Of a DNA stretch of 64,000 nt, positions 54,407-64,000 are shown piece after piece. Source of the stretch: Siphonodentalium dalli (Eukaryota > Mollusca > Scaphopoda > Gadilida > Siphonodentaliidae). The position numbers were made by a program, and so were the translations under genes. The notes below the pieces were generated by a model that saw only the letters and a list, made by a program, of their open reading frames with translations, was not told the origin of the DNA and made no database searches. Location of the stretch: positions 119,650,126 through 119,714,125 of the forward strand of contig CP136069.1 of the NCBI GenBank assembly GCA_032622095.1, in the 5' to 3' direction. The first letter of the stretch is position 1. Each line of letters starts with the position of its first letter.

Positions 54407-55744
54407 CTAGCAGGTGGACCCGACTTCGTCCGGGCTGTTTCCCCTCTGCTTTTCGGCGAATTGCGCGATTTGACCTTGAATTGTCGATTTTGAAGTTCAA
54501 GGTCAGGTGGGGTCACGATTTGACCCATCCAAAACACTGCCCGGACAAAAGTACCCATCGAAATCCATCCGGTTTTACCCGATTTGACCTTGAATTGATC
54601 ATTTTGAAGGTCAAGGTGAGGTCGGGGTCACGATTTGACCCGTCCAAAACACTCAGGGGACAAAAGTAACCTTATGTATCAAATTTCGTCGAAATCCCAT
54701 CAAAATTCGAGATTTGACCTTGAATTGACCCAATTTCAAGGTCAAGTCACACAGGCAAATGAACAGGCTTATGACACTCCCCATACGAAAGTATCCCTAG
54801 ACCCTAATCCCCCTCTGCTTTTCGGCGAATTGCGTGATTTGACCTTGAATTGTCCATTGTAAAGGTCAAGGTCAGGTGGGTTCACGATTTGACCCGTCCA
54901 AAACACTGCCCGGACAAAAGTACCCGTCGAATCCATTCGGTTTTACCCGATTTGACCTTGAATTGATCATTTTGAAGGTCAAGGTGAGGTCGGGGTCACG
55001 ATTTGACCCGTCCAAAACACTCAGTGGACAAAAGTAACCCTATGTATCAAATTTCGTCGAAATCCCATCAAAATTCGCGATTTGACCTTAAATTGACCCA
55101 ATTTCAAGGTCACGTCACACAGGCAAATGAACAGGCTTATGACACTCCCCATATGAAAGTATCCCTAGACACTAATCCCCCTCTGCTTTTCGGCGAATTG
55201 CGTGATTTGACCATGAATTGTCCATTTTGAAGGTCAAGGTCAGGTGGGGGTCACGATTTGACCCGTCCAAAACACTGCCCGGACAAAAGTACCCATCGAA
55301 ATCCATTCGGTTTTACCCGATTTGACCTTGAATTGATCATTTTGAAGGTCAAGGTCAGGTCGGGGTCACGATTTGACCCGTACAAAACACTCAGTGGACA
55401 AAAGTAACCCTATGTATCAAATTTCGTTGAAATCTCATAAAAATTCGCGATTTGAACTTGAATTGACCCGATTTCAAGGTCATGGTCACGTCGCACGGGC
55501 AAATTCATATGCTTATGAGACTCCCCATACGAAATTATCCCTAGACACTAATTTTCATCGAAATCCTGTGACCTTGAAATGACCCGATTTCAAGGTCACA
55601 TCGCACGGGCAAATTAATAGGCCTATGCCACTCCCCGGCCGAAAGTACCCCCCACATACCAAGTTTCATCGAAATCGGCTTGGCCGTTTTCGAGTCCATC
55701 GCGAACACACACACACACACAGATCTTCCAAAATATATAATAGA
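54407..55744 (-). mobile_element. Helitron, non-autonomous, minus strand, 1338 bp
   Basis: On the minus strand it starts TCTATTATATATTTTGGAAG at 55744 and ends with hairpin CCCGGACGAAGTCGGG, then CACCTGCTAG at 54407 followed by T. The interior consists of about three repeats of a ~370-bp block rich in GACCTTGA and TCAAGGTCA words. Open frames here are repeat by-products. Confidence 0.88.
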
Positions 55745-56354
55745 CTAGCAGGTGGACCGGACTTCGTCCGGGCTGTTTCCCCTCTGCTTTTCGGCGAATT
55801 CCGCGATTTGACCTTGAATTGTCCATTTTGAAGGTCAAGGTCAGGTGGGGTCACGATTTGACCCGTCCAAAACACTGCCCGGACAAAAGTACCCGTCGAA
55901 ATCCATCCGGTTTTACCCGATTTGACCTCGAATTGATCATTTTGAAGGTCAAGGTCAGGTCGGGGTAATGATTCGACCTGTCCAAAACACTCAGTGGACA
56001 AAAGTAAACCCACATATCAAATTTCGTCGAAATCCCATCAAAATTCGCGATGTGACCTTGAATTGACCCGATTTCAAGGTCAAGTCGCACAGGCAAACGA
56101 ATAGGCTTACGACACTCCCCATACGAAAGTGTCCCCAGACACTAATTTTCATCGAAATCCCGTGATACTCGGGCGTTCGACCTTGAAATGACCCGATTTC
56201 AAGGTCACGTCGCACGGGCAAATTAACAGGCCCATGCCACTCCACGGCCGAAAGTACCACCACGTACCAAGTTTCATCGAAATCGGTTCGGTCATTTTCG
56301 AGTCCATCACGAACAGACAGACACACACACAGATCTTCCAAAATATATAATAGA
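55745..56354 (-). mobile_element. Helitron, non-autonomous, minus strand, 610 bp
   Basis: Starts TCTATTATATATTTTGGAAG at 56354 and ends CTAG at 55745 with CCCGGACGAAGTCCGG hairpin. It equals one block of the neighbouring element plus both ends, joined to it with no base between. Confidence 0.88.
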
Positions 56355-57487
56355 CTAGCAGGTTAGCCCGCCACCGGCGGCTTGTCCGAAACATTGTTTA
56401 TATATTTTTTTTATTTTTAGCTCCACGCGTTTCAATAAGAAAAAATTGTACCCGGTAGCTCCACCCGTTTCCGAGATCTGGTCTGCGCATGCGCGAAGCT
56501 GGCTTCGCACGGACTCGGCGACCCGATCAAATTTGTACCCGGCCCAAGATACATTCACATAGCAAATTTCAAGTCGATAGCTCCACCCGTTTCCGATATC
56601 TCGTCTGCGCATGCGCTGCACGGGCGTCGCATGGGCTCGGCGACCCGATAAAATTTGTACCCGGCGCAAGATACATTCACATTGCAATTTTCAAGTCGAT
56701 AGCTCCACCCGTTTCCGAGATCTGCCTTTTTAATCGAGATAAATGCATTTCGTACCCGTCCTAATGTACTATTTCGAGCGATAACAATTGTCAGACTCCC
56801 ATCGTGAACCTCAACACGAAGTAAACACGTGTTTCGAGCGATAACATTGCATTGAAGTCAGACTCCCATCGTGGACCCCCAAGACGACGTAAACACGTGT
56901 TTGTTCCCGTATAACTCTGGAGACTCTGACTTCATATATATATATAATGACGTTATTAACCCCGGCCGTGCCGTTTGAGCTGATTTTAATGACTGGGAGT
57001 GGAGTACGGGTGCTCGGAGCTTCTGGAAAATGCGTGGACGACATCGTACGTGGTATTTTACCTCTAGATGGGAAGTTTGAGCTCAATCTGTCCAGCCGTT
57101 GTACTATTTCGAGCGATAACAATTGTCAGACTCCCATCGTGAACCTCAACACGAAGTAAACACGTGTTTCGAGCGATAACATTGCATTGAAGTCAGACTC
57201 CCATCGTGGACCCCCAAGACGACGTAAACACGTGTTTGTTCCGGTATAACTCTGGAGACTCTGACTTCATATATATATATAATGACGTTATTAACCCCGG
57301 CCGTGCCGTTTGAGCTGATTTTGATGAATGGGAGTGGAGAACGGGTGCTCTGAGCTTTTCTAAACCGCGACCACTTTCGTGTCGGTGGGATTTGACACTT
57401 ACATAGGAAATTTGATCTCAATCTGTACACGCGTTTTGGATTCTATGAAGTACACACACACGGAAGTCTCAAAATATATAGTATAGA
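56355..57487 (-). mobile_element. Helitron of a second subtype, minus strand, 1133 bp
   Basis: Starts TCTATACTATATATTTTGAG at 57487 after a host A and ends with a different hairpin (GCCGCCGGTGGCGGGC) and CTAG at 56355. Inside, a ~190-bp block (TTTCGAGCGATAACA.., GTAAACACGTGTTTGTTCC) recurs about 330 bp apart, and GTCTGCGCATGCGC occurs twice. Confidence 0.82.
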
Positions 57488-57528
57488 TAAACATACAGAC
57501 AAACAGAGGTCTTCAAAATATATATGAG

Positions 57529-57690
57529 ATAAGGATTAACTGTCATGTGGACTATTTTTATGGAGATGTAACCGTGAGGTAAGTGGTCATAACTTGTATG
57601 TAAAACCTTCGGGTTTTACAACAAGTTATGTCCACTTACCTCACAGGTTACATCTCCATAAAAACAGTCCACATGACAGTTAATCCTTAT
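57529..57690. repeat. 162-bp near-perfect palindrome
   Basis: ATAAGGATTAACTGTCATGTG..GGTTACATCTCCATAAAA arms pair almost throughout, meeting at AAAACCTTCGGGTTTT. It lies between the Helitron array and the next MITE. Confidence 0.9.
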
Positions 57691-58425
57691 ATAAACACCT
57701 CAAAAAAAGAAAGTCCCCCTCAATATATTCTGTAATATTTTTCAGGGATGTTTAATGGATTTGGATGAAACTTTCCACAAATGTTTTGTGGTACCAAAGA
57801 CATCAAGTGTGCTAAGCACTGTGCTGTGATGTGAGATATGGCTGAGTGAGCACAAACTCAATGAATGAGAGGCACTTTTAAAAGTTGCAAAAACACAGGT
57901 AGATTGATCACTCATTCGGCTGTGCCTTGGTCCACAGTCGTGGGACATCCTCAACAGCCTACATGGAGGGAAACATGGTTTACTGAAAAATGGCTTCAAA
58001 GAGACTGATTTCAAAAATTCTGTATTGCTCACAGCATGAAACTTCAAGGTGTCATTCCAAAGGAAAATGGTTAGACTGAATGGTCTGGGCATGCAGCGGG
58101 CACATTGTAGATGACACGCATGTTATCATGGACTCAGTGTCAATTTTGGACCACATTTACAGCCAGTAACAACTTGTGTGAACAATGGAACACTGGGGCG
58201 ACTGTCCACTCTTCGTCAGTGTTTTGCAACTTTTGAAAAGCACCCCTCTTCCATTCAATTCATGCTCAGCCGGCCATAACATAACCCACAGGACGGTGCC
58301 TCACACAGGTTGTGTCTCAGATACCACTAAACATTTGCATAAAGTTTCGTCAAAATCCATCCAATATCTTATAAAATATTACCGAATATATTAGGGAGGG
58401 ACTTTCTTTTTTTTAGGTGTTTATA
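57690..58425. mobile_element. Non-autonomous DNA transposon, ~735 bp
   Basis: TATAAACACCTCAAAAAAAG at the left pairs with the right end (CTTTTTTTTAGGTGTTTATA); the inverted repeats run about 45 bp (GAAAGTCCCTCC, AATATATTC.GTAATATTTT). The next inner words ATGGATTTGGATGAAACTTT and ATTTTGACGAAACTTTATG are also inverted. TA at both sides suggests Tc1/mariner, but I am not certain. Confidence 0.8.
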
Positions 58426-58644
58426 ACAAATTAAATTAAATAGAATCTAATCACTTGAAGTGCCTTTTCACTGATTGAATGCCAATATTAGTTTATATAC
58501 CTGACAGTTAAATTAGTTTAAAAGATGCTGGGCACAATTAATTTCATAACAGGAATAGATTTACAGCCACATGGTCAAATTATTCTATATATAGAATACT
58601 ATATTATCTTTGCTAATCAAAACAAGAGGTGTGCACTCGCGTGC

Positions 58645-59168
58645 TAGCATACCCCCACTGTGGCAAATTCAACCCGCATTATCCGTAAACCCAACAAAAA
58701 AGATTTTTAACTTTAAAGAAAAATTTGGATTAATAATATCGATATGGTGTCGCAAGAAGCTTGTACAAAACAAAATCACAAAATTTTCTAAGTCGAAAAT
58801 GAAGTGTAATGTTAGGAAAAACAGTCCGAGCCGCATCATGTAGAGAGGGTGTTGTGAGAAGCATGTATACCAAAACTTATTGAAATCGGTTCAATTTGTT
58901 AAAGTTATTAAGTCTGACAGAATTTTCTAAGTCAAAATAAGTCGAAAAGTAAAGTGTAACTTAAAAAAAAGAAAGTCGGACCGCACCGCAATTCGCATCA
59001 TGCGGAGGGGCGGTCCTAAGGAGATTACATACAAAAAAATATTGAAATCGGTTCATAGTTGTTCGAGTTATGAGGTCGGATGCACGGACGCACGGAGGGA
59101 GAAAGTGTGACGGACAGACGCAGTCAATCCAGTATACCCCCCAGTTTCTTCGAAAGTGGGGGTATAAT
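58645..59168. mobile_element. Fold-back element with TACCCCCACT ends
   Basis: ATACCCCCACTGTGGC at the left and CGAAAGTGGGGGTATA at the right. Inside, TATTGAAATCGGTTCA..GTT.GAGTTAT occurs twice (about 58875 and 59040). The same border type flanks the 53-kb tandem repeat. Confidence 0.55.
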
Positions 59169-59214
59169 AAATCTTATTTTAATGATAAGTCCTATTTTTC
59201 TAAACAGGTTAATT

Positions 59215-59312
59215 ATTATAATTCTAAAATAGTGTTTTGAACTATTATTATGATACTAAAATAGTGTTTTGAACTATTATATTGGTTCTAAAATAGTGTT
59301 TTGATTCTATGT
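59215..59312. repeat. Three-copy ~34-bp tandem repeat
   Basis: TCTAAAATAGTGTTTTGAAC recurs three times with TATTAT spacers. Confidence 0.8.
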
Positions 59313-59518
59313 ATCGGGGTGCAATCTACTCACACACAAGACAAGTTTACATTTTCTATATATAATGCGAGTCGGATGTTCGACCACATGGTTGTGAAGG
59401 TGAAGCTATTCCTATTCAACGAACATGATCTCAGTCATCTATTTTTAGTACACACTTACTTCTACCCTATATATTTTTAATTATAATAAACTGGTTCTTA
59501 TAATGCCTAAAACAACTG

Positions 59519-59780
59519 TTAACCCTTTCATGATGGAAGCTGCGCTGGTGCAGCATTAAAGACCCTGTGCCAGTACATTCTCTTATATATGCGAGTCTCA
59601 CATAGGGAGCCTCGCATATATAAGAGAATCCACTGGTTTACAAGGTTAAGGTAAATATTGTTAGGCCAATGCATTCTCATATATATGAGGCTCCCTATGG
59701 GCGACTTGCATATATAAGAGAATGCATTGGCACAGAGTTTTCGCTAAATTTGAGGAAGCTCCAGTCATGAAAGGGTTTCA
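59519..59780. mobile_element. TTAACCCTTTCATGA MITE, reverse-type copy
   Basis: TTAACCCTTTCATGATGGAAG at the left, CTCCAGTCATGAAAGGGTTT at the right, both hairpins intact. Confidence 0.75.
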
Positions 59781-60028
59781 TTTGCCTAAATGATTCGCAG
59801 TTTTCTCACTTTGTTGGAACGAGCTAAATAAATTATATGCCAAAAACATTTTATTGTAATATTAAATCGTTATTACCATCGGTATGGCTGGATTTATTTG
59901 CCGATGCTGATTCTATGACGAATACCCAAATTCCAATTGCCATTGCAGTTAATCTGTTTGTCACTACTTAAAACGTTAGACTATTGCCAGAAAATGTGTA
60001 CATCAACAAAATAGCTGAAATTACCAAC

Positions 60029-60157
60029 CTTCAATTGATGACCAGCCGAGAATAAATGGGTCGTTTGTGTCTGCAGATGATAGAGATGACTGAGTCACAA
60101 CTTTGTCAGTTCCCACGCCATCGACAATGAGCTGCACAGAGGTGCCCGTCTTGATAG
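60029..60157 (-). CDS. Laminin-G gene, exon c
   Basis: Acceptor TTTTCAG, donor GTTGGT, 129 bases, phase 1 in and out. AIKTGTSVQLIVDGVGTDKV, then SSADTNDPFILGWSSIE. Confidence 0.75.
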
Positions 60158-63100
60158 CTGAAAATTTAATTTGGATTCACTAGAAAGAAATCACACCACA
60201 AATATTGCTAGCAGTCTCAAATCATGAGTTAATTTCCTTGTGTATATATATATATATATATATATCCCCTATTGGATTTCTGAAGTTTGGTCTTTGAAAT
60301 ATCCCACTTGCGATTAACATTTGTTGTGGGAGAGGTGAGGAATTATTTTCATGGAGCGCTATTCAATACCAGTTTATTATGACCCAAACCACAATGAAAC
60401 TCGTAGCTATGCCTAGGCCGATACATAACTTTCCGAAAGCAGCAACTTGACCAGCCATTTCAGCAAGGATACTAAACATCGCAATCAAATGACATCATGA
60501 AGCAGTTCGGAGAGTGTAATAACATCCTGAATGTGTAATAAGACGGTCAGGCTTCTCGGAGTGGGGATACAATTTATATTTTGACGTAATAATATGTCTG
60601 ATGTTATGAATATAATATTTTCTTAACAAAATATGCATCTCCGTTCATGGATACTGAACTATTGGTCATATCCTTCAAGCTCAGCATTTTATTGAAGAGT
60701 TTAAAAAAATTGGTAGTACGAAATACCTACAGTACGTTTATTTACGCACTGGCATATGCTTAGAGTTCTCTCCATTTCCCAATCTGACGGCCACTTGACC
60801 AGTCATGATCTATAAATCAGATTGATTGTGAGCAACTGGTTCTACAATATGAGTAACTTTCAGTATAAACAGTGTCCTTATGGCTAATTATACATTAAAA
60901 TTAGTCTATTGTTTGTCTCTAAGTCAGTTTATGCACTGATTTCTGTTCTTTATATCACACAAATAATGGCATAATCTATTTTGGTCAATATTTGGCATTA
61001 CGCACTATTAAACAGATATGGCTCATTCGAGATTCCAAATTTTGTCCACGTAATATGGAAGGCAGTATAAGATAGGCTGACAAATACATGAAATATTGAT
61101 ATAACGCCTTCATATGCTCTGAAAAATATTTGCCATCGCCACAGCCATTTTCCAGCTATTTTAAATTTTTCGCATCAAAGTGAAACAAATGCTCTTTATT
61201 TACCAATAGACTAACACGGAATGCTCTTTTCTACTCCATGCCATGCAAATGACTTTTTTTGTTTGGGGCCCAAAGTTGTATTTTTTAATACTTCAGTGCA
61301 TCTTTCCGCGGCATATAATGCTCGGAAAAAGTAGTTAAAAGTATTTATCGACCTATTTTGATACGGGAAAAATTGAAAAGCGAATAATTAATATTAGGTG
61401 TATTTTGGAGCGCAAATTGCCATGTGGCTTTAAGTTAAGAAATGTGGAATTATGGCCTAATTTACTTTAGTGTACCTGTAACATTATGCCATTGTTCGTC
61501 ACATATACTGTCACCCGTGGCGACTGTGAATGTCACTTCAGCTGAATCTCCTCCGTTATTCATTGAAAATATCAGCTGGAAAAGAATTATTGGAAAAATA
61601 AAAAATAATGCATTCAGGCTACTAAAATAGCAACAAGCCTGAGTTTAGTGTACCAGTCATTTGCAGAATGAGAACCCCAGAGGGTGAATTTAGTGACGCA
61701 TTCCCGCATAGCAGGCTAGCATCTCCAAATTCACCCTCTCGGGACCTCATTCTGCTTAGGCCTAGCTAGATCATCTTTTCTGGAAAGTTTCTTTATTATC
61801 AAAATTTCTATAGAAACTTCCTCACATAGATTCTATTTCTTTTTTTTAGTTTAGTTTCTCTATATTCCCGAATTGGCAGACGACACATTGTATAATCATG
61901 GTTCTCAATGGATGTGCATCACAATATTCACCATTTGGGAATCTCAATCTGAGGTACCAAGAGGGTGAATTTGGTGATGCTAGCCCGCTGTGGGATAGCG
62001 TCACTAAATTCACCCTCTGGGTACCTCGATCATTCTTCAAGTGAAAGGCACTCTAAACTCAGGCTTGAATAGCAAGCTGACATTTTTTATTGAATCTGGA
62101 CACCAGTAATGACATATTCTGAACAAATTTGCCACAACATAAAACTGACATGTAAAATCAGCCTAGAAATAGAATGACAAATGTGTGTCAACTGGTTGAT
62201 TATTATGGCACAAGTTTGTTGAGATGTGATGGTACAATGAGAACTGTAGGTACAGTGAGAACCGTAGGTACAATGAGAACCGTATATACATCGCAGCATG
62301 AAAAATGAGTGCAATAACAATAACATGTTCAGATCATTGTCGTTATGAGTGCAAAATACACTCATGTGCTGAATGAACGATGCAAACAACATGGTAATTA
62401 TAATGGTCATAAATTCAGTAATTTATCCATGGCTTAAATTCATCCATTTTTTGCATATATTATGTTGAGTATAAAAGGAGATTTAGTGTACAGTACACCT
62501 TTAATGCACACCCCAGAGACTGTAGCTTGTAGTATACTGAAATCTGGGTATATATTGTTTCAGTTAATGGAATAAATTAGTGATTTAGTATACAACATAG
62601 TAGTGAAGAGTTTTTCAGTTACATCTGATGTCGTTGTTAACATAATCAGTGAGTATTTTCCAAGGACAAGACAGATTTTTATTGAATGCTTTACGCTGTA
62701 TTTTGCAAAAATTATCGATGGTGTGAAATAAGTATGAAATGAGTAACTTTGACTCAAAAATTTCCATTACCCTATTATAATATTGTTGGTATATTTACCA
62801 ATATTTCAATTATGAATATAAATATCAGTTCACTTTTCAACCAAAAATTTGAGCACACCAATTTGGAATCATTTTAAAACAATCTTTTTCTATTTGAGGA
62901 ATAGAACTTCGAGCCATCATTGTTATGGTTGAGATATATAAATTTGAAATAATTCTATCAATAGACAAATCACCAATTGACCCACAAACATAGCCATATA
63001 ACATTTATTTCAACTAAGATTTACCACGTAACACTAATTTTGACCAATTTGAGACAAGCAAGCTGTGTCTGTCGCTCTAAAAGTAGCCCCTACCTGTCCA

Positions 63101-63227
63101 TTTGATAAGGCAAGTTTGAAGAAATCTTTTCCAGCTGAGGACTGCACAGAACAGATGACACCAGCAGGAGAGTATGGTTTAATGGACACAACAACTGTAA
63201 GATTTACTCCAACACTGAAGGTCTCAT
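60029..63227 (-). CDS. Laminin-G domain gene, partial (laminin alpha-like)
   Basis: Three exons on the minus strand, 63227-63094, 61575-61476 and 60157-60029, join in phase into about 120 residues. The product reads FSVGVNLTVVVSIKPYSPAG, then DFFKLALSNGQ / LIFSMNNGGDS, GDSICDEQWHNVT / AIKTGTSVQLIVDGVG and SADTNDPFILGWSSIE. CDEQWHNV, VQLIVDG and ADTNDPF-like blocks are laminin-G hallmarks, and the combination is closest to the LG domains of laminin alpha chains, extracellular matrix proteins of basement membranes. Upstream exons lie beyond 64000. The next downstream exon, expected with phase 1 and a GC motif, was not found before the repeats. Perlecan or agrin LG domains are alternatives. Confidence 0.75.
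60242..60266. repeat. TA microsatellite in the laminin-like intron
   Basis: About 12 TA units; no other feature seen in 60158-61475 apart from A/T-rich intron. Confidence 0.8.
61476..61575 (-). CDS. Laminin-G gene, exon b
   Basis: Acceptor TTTTCCAG, donor GTACAC, 100 bases, phase 0 to phase 1. LIFSMNNGGDSAEVTFTVAT then GDSICDEQWHNVT. Confidence 0.78.
61666..62036. repeat. Relative of the 801-1590 repeat in the laminin-like intron
   Basis: CAGAGGGTGAATTTAGTGA, GGACCTCATTCTGCTTAGG and, inverted, GGTGAATTTGGTGATGCTAGC match the 5' region of the window. Confidence 0.7.
62225..62290. repeat. Three-copy ~20-bp tandem repeat
   Basis: ACAATGAGAACCGTAGGT repeated three times. Confidence 0.8.
62340..62503. 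mobile_element. MITE, TAAAGGGACTGTACACTAAATC family, right half
   Basis: CATGGTAATTATAATGG, ATCCATGGCTTAAATTCATCC and GATTTAGTGTACAGTACACC match the right halves of 47974-48320 and 50854-51141. Confidence 0.7.
63094..63227 (-). CDS. Laminin-G gene, exon a
   Basis: Acceptor GTTTTGCAG, donor GTAGGG, 134 bases, phase 1 to phase 0. DETFSVGVNLTVVVSIKPYS then DFFKLALSNGQ. Confidence 0.75.
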
Positions 63228-63256
63228 CTGCAAAACGAAAACAAAAAACATGTACA

Positions 63257-63361
63257 GTAATGCCCTAAGTAATCGACCCCTTAACCACAGCAAAATTAAA
63301 TCCTGAAAAGTTACCCATAATTCTGCTGTGGTTAAGGAGTCGATTAATTAGGGCATTACAT
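63257..63361. repeat. 105-bp palindrome
   Basis: GTAATGCCCTAAGTAATCGA..CTTAACCACAGCA pairs with TGCTGTGGTTAAGGAGTCGA..TTAGGGCATTAC across a short loop. A half copy is at 18945-19006. Confidence 0.85.
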
Positions 63362-63434
63362 GTAGACATTGGATTTTTTAAATCAAAAGATTTGCTGCAT
63401 ACTTCGCAGTTGATAATATTTTCCTACAGGACCA

Positions 63435-63456
63435 GGGGGGGGGGGGGGGGGGGGGG
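63435..63456. repeat. 22-base G tract
   Basis: An uninterrupted G run. The following 63480-63670 is C/G-homopolymer rich. Confidence 0.95.
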
Positions 63457-63616
63457 TGTCGGAAAAAAGTGCCATGACAGTAGGCTGAAATTTTTTTTCC
63501 CCGCCTCTTGGGTACCCACCACCCCCCTATTTGAAGGAAAAAATATTTTTTTCCAATTTAATGCGGGGTACCCACCCCCCTTTTTACCTCCAAATCCAGC
63601 CAAATCACCCCTTATT

Positions 63617-64000
63617 CAGGGTTTCCGCTATAGCGGTAGGGGTTCCCTTTTTGGGCCCCACTCCCCCAGCCACTTTTTCCTCTTTTGTCACAACACAGGA
63701 CATATTCCATATGATAATGTCTACAGGTATAAATATGTTTACTTCTCAATTTCGTTGGGACAGTACTAAGAAATTTAAATAGTTGACAACTTATTTGATT
63801 TCTAGCGAGAATACACTCAGACCGATCTAACACGAACTGAGGAAGTGATCAAACCGACATCGATAGAACACATGCTTTGGAGTACGCTAGTTATATTGCT
63901 GTGGTTAGGTTATAAAAAATGACAGCCGGTAATTTAATCATGTTTCGGTACAATATGCATCCGAACTTTCTGCCGAGTCTTGAATAGTGGCCGTTTAACT
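63617..64000 (+). mobile_element. Possible start of a CAGGGTTTCCG hAT-like element
   Basis: CAGGGTTTCCGCTATAGCGG resembles the left end of the element at 15891-16929. No right end is visible before the window ends. Confidence 0.35.

Noticed and set aside
54370-56394. Many frames of 60-116 codons in the Helitron array
   Set aside because: They lie inside repeated gaccttgacc DNA and appear again in each copy.
57742-58092. 116-codon minus-strand frame
   Set aside because: It lies wholly within the non-autonomous transposon at 57690-58425 and has no transposase motif.

Overview
The window is animal nuclear DNA. Genes are split by short phase-matched exons with GT..AG introns of 0.6 to 17 kb, and most of the remaining sequence is transposon. 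The repeat mix (Helitrons, a Jockey/CR1-type LINE, hAT, pogo, piggyBac-like TTAA elements and many fold-back MITEs) and the many ACATGTA words fit a marine invertebrate, but I cannot name a species.

Two protein-coding genes can be read. On the plus strand a complete UDP-glucose 4-epimerase gene (GALE) has eight coding exons between 15458 and 45881 and encodes 343 residues with intact Rossmann and Ser/Tyr/Lys catalytic motifs. On the minus strand, between 60029 and 63227, three phase-matched exons encode part of a laminin-G domain that most resembles a laminin alpha chain. The two genes converge, and the rest of the laminin-like gene was not found.

Region 1-15.3 kb is gene-poor and full of palindromes: an 83-bp perfect palindrome, an array of a GGAGATATCTCC word inside a larger inverted repeat, two copies of a ~0.5-kb fold-back element, a ~220-bp tandem repeat, and a hAT-like fold-back element carrying a second hAT-like insertion whose empty site survives in the other arm. 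Region 15.4-46 kb is GALE. Its 17-kb intron 3 holds a head-to-tail pair of Helitrons (a 1.0-kb non-autonomous copy joined to a 9.2-kb copy with a broken Rep-helicase gene) and a degraded LINE, all in the sense direction. Other GALE introns hold a pogo-like element, hAT elements and TTAA-flanked MITEs. Region 46-60 kb is intergenic, with MITEs, a 174-bp tandem repeat and a second array of three head-to-tail Helitrons on the minus strand. Region 60-64 kb is the laminin-like locus.

The most unusual material is in the large Helitron. Upstream of its replicase gene lies a ~3-kb array built partly from copies of the 3' end of a captured RING-finger gene fragment, and this array also contains a 94-bp near-identical copy of the element's own replicase coding sequence. 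Three precise CTAG/TC end-to-start junctions across two loci suggest rolling-circle concatemers. A second theme is a ~65-bp hairpin module shared by MITE families that have unrelated ends.
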